DNA from: Lachnospiraceae bacterium
GTDB lineage: Bacteria; Bacillota; Clostridia; Lachnospirales; Lachnospiraceae
Direction: 5' to 3'
DNA: 15,279 nucleotides
Assembly (NCBI GenBank): GCA_017958585.1
Contig: JAGDCK010000198.1
Span: 1 to 15,279, forward strand
The position numbers and the translations under genes are program-made. The notes beneath the pieces were generated by a model that was not told the DNA's origin, searched no databases, and was given only the letters and a program-made list of their open reading frames with translations. Shown piece after piece: positions 6,612 to 14,083 of the stretch (its first letter is position 1; each line of letters starts with the position of its first letter).

Positions 6612-7976
6612 ATGAAAAAGAAATTAGCTATGATCCTTGCAGGGGTCATGACATTGTCCTTGTTAACAGGCTGCGGAGAAAAGGCAGAGACCGGGGCAGA
6701 GGATTTGGAAGTAACGGAAAATGCAGCAGAGGAATCGGTGGAATCCGAGGAAACGCCCCTTGCGGATGGCGGAAAACTCTCAGTTATGATGAGTTCCGGA
6801 GATTACGGTGCAGGTATGATCACACAGGCGCTTGAAACAGTTGCCGAGGGCATGGGTATCACTCTTGAATTTGAAGTTATCCCCGATGATCAGATGCTCA
6901 CTGTTACAAATACCAAACTGGCAACCGGAAACGGTGGCGATATCATCCTTCACAACTTCGGACTGACAGATATCTCGGAAAAAGATCTGGCTTCCCTGGA
7001 CGGAGAGTGGGTCGGAAAGATCACTGACACCACATATCCCCTTTGTGTGGGCTCCGACGGATCAGTATTAAAAGCCCCCCTTGGTGGCGAGTCAAACATG
7101 GGATTTATTTACAATAAAAAGGTACTTGAGGAGGCAGGTGTAACTCTCCCTATCAACAATTATGAAGAGTTTATCGCTGCCTGTGAACTTATAAAAGAGT
7201 CCGGAAAGACTCCGGTATATATCTCAAATCAGGAGACCTGGACTGCACAGATCCTTCTTCTTTGCAGCATGACTTCCGTATTTGACGGAAATCCCGAGCT
7301 TACCCATAAACTTACAACAAATCAGGTAAAGCCTGCAGAGATCCCCGAGCTTGTAAAGCTTTTTGAGAATGCCATCTCATTAAAGGATTTAGGATATATC
7401 AATGATGACTATATGTCAGCCACAAACGATATGGCTTTTGATGCCCTTGCAAACGGGGAGTGCGCATTCTATGCACAGCTTGACAGCGCTTACAGTTCTC
7501 TCAATGAGTTTTATCCTGACAAGATCGGCGATCTTGGAATGATGTATATCCCTCTTTGGGACAATGAAGAGGATGGATATGTTCTCTTTGGTACAGCTAC
7601 AAATTACCTGTCTATAGTCGGAAACAGCGAGAATTTAGATCTTGCAAAAGCATTTGTCAACAAGATGGTTTCCGAGGATGGTTTAAAGGTTTACTATGAC
7701 CTGATCCCCGGAAGTGCTCCCTATAAGGATCTTACCGTAGAGCTTAATGCCAATGCATTTAACCGCGAGATGAGAGAGTATGCAAAGACATGGCCTTCAC
7801 TTCGTGAGTTCAACAATGCACTTTATGACGGTGAGCCCGCTCTCAGCAATTTCTACGGTGCGTTCAGTGAGAGGATCCAGGGTATGTTCTCCGGTATCTC
7901 AGTGGAGGATACACTTTCTGAGTGGTACAAAGCGTACTATGCCGATGCGGCAGCTCTCAGAATGGAAGGATTCTAA
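6612..7976 (+). CDS. ABC transporter sugar-binding lipoprotein
   Basis: The 454-residue extracellular solute-binding protein belongs to the family 1 (carbohydrate) type and captures oligosaccharides for the two permeases that follow. A lipoprotein signal peptide is clear: MKKK, a hydrophobic stretch, and lipobox LLTGC with the lipidated cysteine at 21. An acidic linker rich in E (about 24-56) follows before the folded domain. Later segments such as FIYNKKVLEEAGV and the small-residue/aromatic C-terminal half are typical of this fold. I chose the ATG at 6612 with AGAGG five bases upstream, because it gives a proper signal peptide; an in-frame GTG at 6594 would add MEREEK before it. The ligand cannot be read from the sequence; neighbours suggest a plant-type heteroglycan fragment. 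Confidence 0.9.
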   Translation: MKKKLAMILAGVMTLSLLTGCGEKAETGAEDLEVTENAAEESVESEETPLADGGKLSVMMSSGDYGAGMITQALETVAEGMGITLEFEVIPDDQMLTVTNTKLATGNGGDIILHNFGLTDISEKDLASLDGEWVGKITDTTYPLCVGSDGSVLKAPLGGESNMGFIYNKKVLEEAGVTLPINNYEEFIAACELIKESGKTPVYISNQETWTAQILLLCSMTSVFDGNPELTHKLTTNQVKPAEIPELVKLFENAISLKDLGYINDDYMSATNDMAFDALANGECAFYAQLDSAYSSLNEFYPDKIGDLGMMYIPLWDNEEDGYVLFGTATNYLSIVGNSENLDLAKAFVNKMVSEDGLKVYYDLIPGSAPYKDLTVELNANAFNREMREYAKTWPSLREFNNALYDGEPALSNFYGAFSERIQGMFSGISVEDTLSEWYKAYYADAAALRMEGF

Positions 7977-7993
7977 ACGGGAGTTGTATAAAA

Positions 7994-8875
7994 ATGAATA
8001 AGCTGGAAAACAAATACTATACCAAATGGCTTGTTTTGCCCGCATTCCTGCTGTTTTTGGTCTTTTTTATCATTCCCAATCTGGCAAGTTTTGTCATGGG
8101 TTTCACTGACTGGTCCCTGTTTTATTTTGACGAACCAAGGTGGAACGGACTTGACAATTTCAAGAGACTTTTTTCGGAAAAGAATTTCTGGATATGTGTT
8201 AAAAACACATTTTATTTTTCCGTGGTAACGGTGCTTGGAAAGAATATCCTGGGATTTTTGATGGCGCTGCTCGTACAGGGAGAGGGCAGATATAAGCATT
8301 TTTTAAGAGCTGCTTTTTTTCTGCCAATCACAATATCCTCTCTTGTGGTAGCCATTATCTTCGTATCGATATATAATCCTACGAACGGTTTGTTAAATAA
8401 CCTCCTCTCGGCTGTTGGCCTTGGAAAACTTGGTGTGGACTGGCTCCACACCAAGGGGGTTGCCTTAAATGCCGTTTGCGTCATGGAATTGTGGCAGCAG
8501 GTGGGATATACCATGTGCATCTGCCTGGCGGGAATGGAAAGTGTGCCGGCGGAGTATTACGAGGCTTCAAAAATAGACGGAGCCGGCTATTGGCAGAGAG
8601 TCTTTAAGGTGACGATCCCCCTCATGGTACAGTCCCTCACCGTATCCGTGATGCTTTCGATCATATCCGGAATCAAAGTTTTTGCTCAGATCTATGGAAC
8701 CACCAACGGCGGACCTGCGGATTCGACACAAGTTCTCTCCACATTCCTTTACAAGAGTTTCGGAAACGGATATCTGGGTTATTCCAGTGCGGTTGGTCTT
8801 TTTATGACACTGTTGATATCCGTTCTCACCTTCACAGTTGTAATCATCATGCGTAAGAAGGAGGTGGAGATGTGA
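7994..8875 (+). CDS. Sugar ABC transporter permease 1 (LplB/UgpA type)
   Basis: This 293-residue inner-membrane subunit of a carbohydrate ABC importer is predicted to cross the membrane about six times, with hydrophobic segments near 13-35, 72-94, 105-127, 157-180, 213-232 and 264-287. The cytoplasmic EAA loop that docks to the ATPase is present at 190-209 (E-A-S-K-I-D-G-A-G ... I-P). The start is the ATG at 7994, 17 bp after the binding-protein stop, with GGGAG upstream; a longer frame opening at 7922 overlaps the previous gene and lacks family similarity. It ends in TGATG with the next permease. A perfect 11-bp hairpin (8429-8455) lies inside the gene. Confidence 0.93.
   Translation: MNKLENKYYTKWLVLPAFLLFLVFFIIPNLASFVMGFTDWSLFYFDEPRWNGLDNFKRLFSEKNFWICVKNTFYFSVVTVLGKNILGFLMALLVQGEGRYKHFLRAAFFLPITISSLVVAIIFVSIYNPTNGLLNNLLSAVGLGKLGVDWLHTKGVALNAVCVMELWQQVGYTMCICLAGMESVPAEYYEASKIDGAGYWQRVFKVTIPLMVQSLTVSVMLSIISGIKVFAQIYGTTNGGPADSTQVLSTFLYKSFGNGYLGYSSAVGLFMTLLISVLTFTVVIIMRKKEVEM
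8429..8455 (+). repeat. Perfect 11-bp stem-loop inside permease 1
   Basis: CTTGGTGTGGA (8429-8439) and its exact reverse complement TCCACACCAAG (8445-8455) flank a 5-nt loop. It falls over codons for about residues 146-154, in a loop between predicted membrane segments. No T-run follows, so it is not an intrinsic terminator. Confidence 0.8.
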
Positions 8876-9687
8876 TGAAAGTGATCAAAAAAACTGTTTA
8901 TTATGTCACGACTGTCTTCCTTACTTTGGTATTCGTCACACCCCTGTGGATGGTGTTTATCAATTCCGTAAAGGAGAAAAAAGACGCCAGGTTTTTTGCA
9001 CTGGGCCTTCCAAGTGTGTGGAGATGGGATAATTACGAGACCGTTATCAAAGCGGGAAATGTATTAAGAGCATTTTTTAACGGTCTGATCGTTTCCGGCG
9101 GTTCGGTTCTGATCGTGCTTGCATTTTCTTCCATCGCCGCATTTGTGATATCCAGGTCCACAAGCAAATGGGCAAAGGGAGCATATTATACATTTTTGTG
9201 CGGACTGGTCATTCCGGTGGCTTTTGTCCCGACTTACCTGATACTTGACACCTTAAAATTGTTCAATACATATATGGGACTGATCCTGGTATCGGCTACA
9301 TACGGACTTCCCATGTCTATATTTTTATACACCGGATTCGTGAAAACCATTCCCAGAGAATTGGACGAAGCTGCATTTTTGGACGGTTGTCCCCCGCTTA
9401 AGATGGTATTTGAGATCATATTTCCCCTCCTTAAACCCATTACCATCACGCTCTTTATCTTTAATTTTGTGGGATGCTGGAATGACATTCAGGTACCGCT
9501 GTATTTTTCAAATACAGCCAAGTGGAATCTCCCGCTTACCGTGTACAATTTCTATGGTACCTACGGATCTTCATGGAATCTGGTGTTTGCAGATATCGTA
9601 ATGACTGTGTTGCCGCTGCTTGTACTGCATCTTGTCTGTCAGAAATATATAATCGCAGGCATGACAGCCGGCGCAGTAAAGGGATAA
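8875..9687 (+). CDS. Sugar ABC transporter permease 2 (LplC/MalG type)
   Basis: This 270-residue partner permease forms the heterodimeric channel with the preceding subunit. It has an N-terminal membrane segment (about 8-29), further segments near 69-93, 105-126, 133-153, 187-205 and 236-256, the EAA loop at 165-184 (E-A-A-F-L-D-G ... F-P) and the family's usual C-terminal GMTAGAVKG. The start is the ATG at 8875, whose A overlaps the last base of the preceding stop (TGATG). AAGGAGGTG lies eight bases upstream within the previous gene. A GTG at 8872 is a less likely alternative. The overlap implies translational coupling and equal subunit supply. Confidence 0.93.
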   Translation: MKVIKKTVYYVTTVFLTLVFVTPLWMVFINSVKEKKDARFFALGLPSVWRWDNYETVIKAGNVLRAFFNGLIVSGGSVLIVLAFSSIAAFVISRSTSKWAKGAYYTFLCGLVIPVAFVPTYLILDTLKLFNTYMGLILVSATYGLPMSIFLYTGFVKTIPRELDEAAFLDGCPPLKMVFEIIFPLLKPITITLFIFNFVGCWNDIQVPLYFSNTAKWNLPLTVYNFYGTYGSSWNLVFADIVMTVLPLLVLHLVCQKYIIAGMTAGAVKG

Positions 9688-9696
9688 GGTGTGATA

Positions 9697-11487
9697 ATGA
9701 AAGTTCTGCGTGGGATCCGTTGGAAAATGTATTTAAGTATTTTGCTCAGCTGTCTGTTCATCATAGGCGTGATAGTGGTCGCCTGCATCAGTTATCTTCA
9801 GCATGAGCAAAATGAGAGCACAAAAAAATATTATGTTGAGAAAGCTGCAAATATTGCATCCAGAGTGGACTCAATCATGACTGAACTGGAATCTGTGGCT
9901 ATACAGCTGCAGTCCAGTTCTGTTTTGCAGAAGATGTTTGTGGAAGCCTCGGGTGAAGAATACAAAGATGAAAACTATTTTTACAACATCGAGGCCCGGA
10001 GGGAAGCCTGCGATATCATCTGGATGTTTTCGGCAGCCCGTCCCCACATTGCAGGTATTAATATTTTCAATGACAGCTCTTATGTCGGGATGCGGGATAA
10101 TCCTACGACAGAATACATTAAGGAACTTTCCCAAAATGAGATGTGGGATATTTCAAAAGACAGGACCAGCAGATTCCTGGGTTTTCACACGGACAAATGG
10201 GACAGGATGACGGACAGAGAGGTACTGTCTGTGGTGCGCCCTTTTGAGGCAACTAACTATAAATTCATAAATGTGGGAACCATCGAGGTACAGGTAAAGT
10301 ACAGGACTATCGAGGAAATATGTGAGGACAATCTGCCGGATACAATGACAGTGCTGATCATATCCGCGGATGGTGAAGTGATCTACCCCAAAAGCGGTGT
10401 ATCGGAAAAACAGGCTGAAAGCCTCTTAAAGTTTACGGAGTCGGACACTCCAAAGGTAATGGAACCTGTACAGTGGCTTTCTGAAAACTGTATTGCTACC
10501 ACTCATCCCGTGGGAGATACCGGGTGGTTTGTCTTTGTGCTTGATGAAGAAAGCGTGCTCGGACAGAGCAGAAGTGACACTATAAGGCTTACGGTACTCT
10601 TTACCCTGCCAATCATGATGCTGATACTGGCGAGCATGTTTGTGGCAACCAGAGGAATGATACGTATAATTGTACGTCTGTCAAAAGAAGTGGAAGAAAT
10701 AGTGCCCGGGCAGGATGAGATAAATTTCAGTCACACAGGGGTAAGAGAGATCGAAATGCTGCAGGATGCTTTTGAGAGCCTGTTACGTGAAGTAAACAGG
10801 ACCTCCAACGAACTGCTTTTGGCTAAACAGGCGGAACTTGGCCTTAGGATCAATGCTCTACAGGCGCAGACGGATCCCCATTATCTTTTTAATTCACTGT
10901 CTGCCATAAGTGCCGTGGGAATCGAGGAAAACAGTGAAAAGATCCCGGTTATGTGTCATCAGCTGGGCGAACTGTTCAGATACACCAGCTCGGAGAATAC
11001 GACGACCACTCTGGCTGACGAATTAAAACATATCGCACTGTACATAGATTTTATGAAGTGGCGCTATGAGGACAAACTCCACAGCAGGATAGATTTAAGC
11101 GGACCGCTGGAAACCATATCCATTACAAAAGTATCGCTTCAGCCCCTTGTGGAAAACTGTTTTACCCATGGATTCAAAGGGGCATTTGCACCATATCATC
11201 TCATTATAGACTGCGGATGTGATGAGGGCGGATGGCACTTCTTTATCCGTGATAACGGCTGCGGCTTTGACAAAAAGACAGTGGAAAAAATATCCGAAGA
11301 GATATCCGTCATCGACAATGTGATAAAGAGCCGAAGCGGATACGAACAGTTAAAGACCGGAGACAGCGCCATATTAAATCTTTATATTCGTCTGAAATTA
11401 CAATACACGGACGCATTGACTTTTGAGATACAGAGGGACAAAGAATACGGCGGCGCATTTGTGAGCATTGTGGTCAGGTATGACTAA
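9697..11487 (+). CDS. Sensor histidine kinase, YesM/LytS-like (HPK7) type
   Basis: The 596-residue membrane kinase has one transmembrane helix near 12-34, an extracellular sensing region (about 35-295), a second helix near 297-318 and a HAMP-like linker. A His_kinase domain then carries DPHYLFNSL (393-401, phospho-acceptor H395). The ATPase domain shows the N box LQPLVENCFTHG (481-492, N487) and the G1 box DNGCGF (519-524). The usual GIGLxN of the G2 box is replaced by DSAILN (556-561), so both glycines are missing. It presumably senses an extracellular sugar or the loaded binding protein and phosphorylates the response regulator 18 bp downstream. The ATG at 9697 has AAGGT six bases upstream; a GTG two codons earlier is possible. 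It follows the permease by nine bases in the same operon. Confidence 0.9.
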   Translation: MKVLRGIRWKMYLSILLSCLFIIGVIVVACISYLQHEQNESTKKYYVEKAANIASRVDSIMTELESVAIQLQSSSVLQKMFVEASGEEYKDENYFYNIEARREACDIIWMFSAARPHIAGINIFNDSSYVGMRDNPTTEYIKELSQNEMWDISKDRTSRFLGFHTDKWDRMTDREVLSVVRPFEATNYKFINVGTIEVQVKYRTIEEICEDNLPDTMTVLIISADGEVIYPKSGVSEKQAESLLKFTESDTPKVMEPVQWLSENCIATTHPVGDTGWFVFVLDEESVLGQSRSDTIRLTVLFTLPIMMLILASMFVATRGMIRIIVRLSKEVEEIVPGQDEINFSHTGVREIEMLQDAFESLLREVNRTSNELLLAKQAELGLRINALQAQTDPHYLFNSLSAISAVGIEENSEKIPVMCHQLGELFRYTSSENTTTTLADELKHIALYIDFMKWRYEDKLHSRIDLSGPLETISITKVSLQPLVENCFTHGFKGAFAPYHLIIDCGCDEGGWHFFIRDNGCGFDKKTVEKISEEISVIDNVIKSRSGYEQLKTGDSAILNLYIRLKLQYTDALTFEIQRDKEYGGAFVSIVVRYD

Positions 11488-11505
11488 AAAAAGGAGGAGC
11501 AAGGG

Positions 11506-13044
11506 ATGCTTAGGGCAGTGATCGTGGATGATGAATCCTTAATCATACGAAGTTTGAAAACCATGATCGAGCGTTCGGACAGCGGCATAGAGGTTGCAGG
11601 TACGGCAGATGACGGCCTCACAGGCTTACAGCTTATACGGGATCTCAAGCCGGACATAGTATTTGCGGATATAACTATGCCCATCATGAGCGGACTTCAG
11701 CTGATAGAGATATGCAGAAGAGAAAATAACGACGTGCCCTTTGTGATCTTAAGCGGATACCGTGAATTTGAATATGCCAAAAAAGCCATTGCTCTGGATG
11801 TGCTGGAATACCTGGTTAAACCCATAAACCCCTTGGATTTTAAACAGTTTTTGGTAAAGACAGCAAGTGATCTTAAGATAAAAAAGTACAAGGAAAAACT
11901 GGAGCGGATCGAGTCTGCCGTGTATTCCGAATATGTGCCAAACGACGATGCACCTGAAGCAAACAGCATGAAATATACCCTTTGGCATATATGCGTCGGA
12001 ATGGTAAGTTTTCTGCGCAAAATGGGAGTGGAACAGGCGGACGACGAAGCGTTCTCATGTATTGAAAAGATTACAAAAGAGTACTTCGAGGAAAAGGTAT
12101 TCTTTGTGGAAAGCAGGTATTTAAACGAGGGATATCTGATCTTTGAAAACGAGGACAAGCCGGATCATGCAAAGATGAGATCCTTTTTTGAAAAATGTGA
12201 AAAGGAATCAGGAGCAGGAACCCTTACCCTTGTTTTCGGCGGAGATGAAATACCGCCTGCAGATTTTAAAAAGGCCATAACGGGATCGGAGCAGATCTTA
12301 AGAGACGGAGCGGTCTTTCTGTCATCACGCATGCTTTTTTCAAAAGACGACATTCCCACACAGGTCTACGTAGGTGATGAAGAGATCAGGATACTCTGTG
12401 GGAAACTTTCGGAAAACGACGTAAAAGAGGCGGTAAGTTTCATGAGGCAGCTTTTGGAGCGTTGTAAGGCAGGGAGTGCTACACAAAAAAGTCTGCAGAA
12501 AATGCTTAAGCGCATCCTCAGAGAATGTAATGACCCCGGAATCTCTGCAGAAGCGGAATATTATGCCGGCCTGATAATGGAGGAAGCATCATCCTATGAG
12601 GATGTGGAAAAAGGATTTGAGGCGCTGTTTGAAGAGGATTCGGACAAGGTCGAATTTAAACTTAATGACAAAAGCTGCCATGCCATATTGGATGCCATTG
12701 CGGCATATCTTTCGGAGCATTATACGGAAAAGATAGTGATCCAGGAAGTGGCGGAAAAATTTGGATTTAATTATACATATTTCAGTTATCTGTTTAAAAA
12801 AGTATATGCGCAGTCGCCAAGCGAGTATGTGATACAGAGGCGCATCGAGAATGCAAAACAGATGCTGAAACAAAGTGATGAAGTAAGTGTCAAGGAAGTG
12901 GCACTTTCGGTGGGTTATAGCGACCCGTATTATTTTAGCAGGATTTTTAAGACGATTACAGGCCTGACACCGTCGGAATACAGAAAGGCAAAAAGAGGCA
13001 CAGGCAATCAGCATATTGGAGGACTATCAGATGGAAAAGAATAA
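11506..13044 (+). CDS. Response regulator, receiver + AraC-type DNA-binding domain (YesN-like)
   Basis: The 512-residue regulator has an N-terminal receiver (1-120) with acidic pocket D8/D9, phospho-acceptor D55, S83 and K105. A long, poorly conserved middle (about 125-385) follows, then two helix-turn-helix units of an AraC domain (about 390-500, including a YSDPYYFSRIFK segment and the GLTPSEYR ending). It is the cognate partner of the kinase just upstream and likely activates the cluster's promoters, both of which have weak -35 boxes. AAGGAGG lies eight bases before the ATG. Its end overlaps the GH43-like gene by 14 bp, which suggests translational coupling. Targets are inferred from position. 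Confidence 0.93.
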   Translation: MLRAVIVDDESLIIRSLKTMIERSDSGIEVAGTADDGLTGLQLIRDLKPDIVFADITMPIMSGLQLIEICRRENNDVPFVILSGYREFEYAKKAIALDVLEYLVKPINPLDFKQFLVKTASDLKIKKYKEKLERIESAVYSEYVPNDDAPEANSMKYTLWHICVGMVSFLRKMGVEQADDEAFSCIEKITKEYFEEKVFFVESRYLNEGYLIFENEDKPDHAKMRSFFEKCEKESGAGTLTLVFGGDEIPPADFKKAITGSEQILRDGAVFLSSRMLFSKDDIPTQVYVGDEEIRILCGKLSENDVKEAVSFMRQLLERCKAGSATQKSLQKMLKRILRECNDPGISAEAEYYAGLIMEEASSYEDVEKGFEALFEEDSDKVEFKLNDKSCHAILDAIAAYLSEHYTEKIVIQEVAEKFGFNYTYFSYLFKKVYAQSPSEYVIQRRIENAKQMLKQSDEVSVKEVALSVGYSDPYYFSRIFKTITGLTPSEYRKAKRGTGNQHIGGLSDGKE

Positions 13045-14053
13045 TTCTTTTAAACCCGGACAGCCCTGGAGGGATACAGATGGAAATCTGATCCAGGCTC
13101 ATGGCGGATCCGTTTTATATCACGAAGGAACTTATTATTGGTACGGAGAAAACAAGGAAAAGTACGTAGCCGGAGGAAAAAACTGGCACTGGGGCGTATG
13201 CCTTTATTCTTCAAAAGACCTTTATAACTGGAAAAGAGAGGGGATAATCCTGGAACCTGCAAAGGATTTTTCGGATCCGATGCATCCCGAGAGGATCATG
13301 GACAGACCCCATATTATCTACAACGAAAGAACAAAGCAGTTTGTGATGTGGGTAAAATTTGCAGGAAGCACCGAGGAGCCCACAAACTGGATGAAACAGT
13401 ACATGGGAATTGCTGTTTCCGATGATATCACAAAGCCCTTTACCATGATAAAGACAATCAGACCTCTTGGAATGGAGATGGGTGATTTTGATCTGTGGGT
13501 GGATGAGAGAGACGGTAAAGGATATTTTATCGCAGACAGAGTTCACACTGAGGTGGTTATCGCAGATCTTACGGATGATTACCTGGATGTGACAGGATAT
13601 TATTCCTCTCATTTCCCTCACGTACAGCCACCTGAAGCCAGGGAGGCACCCTGCTTTTTCAAAAAAGAGGACAAATATTATCTAATCTCTTCGGGAACCA
13701 CAGGTTATGCGCCTAATCCTACGGAAGTTGCAATGGCAAAGCTCATGCACGGACCCTATGATGTGCAGGGAGAATTTTGCAAGGACGATGTAAAGCATAC
13801 CAGCTTTGACTGTCAGTTCAGCTGCGTGTTCAAGCATCCGACCAGATATGGCCTCTATATTGCCATCGGTGACCGTTGGATGGCAAAGACAACTAAGATA
13901 GACGGACATCCCGAGGCAGAGACCAGCGAGGCAGGATATATCTGGCTTCCCATACGTTTTGCAGGGGACAGAGCATACGTGGAATGGGAAGATGAGTGGA
14001 GCCTTGACAGGTACCCTGTTGATAAGGGACCTAAAAAATGGTGGGAAAAATAG
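13031..14053 (+). CDS. Intracellular GH43-like exo-glycosidase (exo-beta-1,3-galactanase-like subgroup)
   Basis: The 340-residue five-bladed beta-propeller-type enzyme resembles the GH43 subgroup around exo-beta-1,3-galactanases (GH43_24 and relatives). It opens with PWRDTDGNLIQAHGGSVLYHEGT-type residues (12-34), then YWYGE (36-40), DRPHIIYN (91-98), GDFDLWVDERDG (151-162), AREAP with the probable catalytic acid E205, and FDCQF with Q262. Where ordinary GH43 enzymes have a catalytic-base Asp (DPS motif), this protein reads HGGS (24-27); this subgroup is known to lack the usual base. There is no signal peptide, so it should work on imported oligosaccharides. The ATG at 13031 has GGAGG eight bases upstream and overlaps the regulator gene by 14 bp. 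The fold is confident; the substrate (beta-galactoside versus other) is not. Confidence 0.8.
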   Translation: MEKNNSFKPGQPWRDTDGNLIQAHGGSVLYHEGTYYWYGENKEKYVAGGKNWHWGVCLYSSKDLYNWKREGIILEPAKDFSDPMHPERIMDRPHIIYNERTKQFVMWVKFAGSTEEPTNWMKQYMGIAVSDDITKPFTMIKTIRPLGMEMGDFDLWVDERDGKGYFIADRVHTEVVIADLTDDYLDVTGYYSSHFPHVQPPEAREAPCFFKKEDKYYLISSGTTGYAPNPTEVAMAKLMHGPYDVQGEFCKDDVKHTSFDCQFSCVFKHPTRYGLYIAIGDRWMAKTTKIDGHPEAETSEAGYIWLPIRFAGDRAYVEWEDEWSLDRYPVDKGPKKWWEK

Positions 14054-14083
14054 GTTGATTTAAAAGCATTTGGGGGTAATGAA

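Noticed and set aside
12589..13014. A 141-codon minus-strand frame opposite the AraC DNA-binding domain
   Set aside because: It is fully antisense to a well-supported gene and its translation is cysteine/aromatic-rich without recognisable features.
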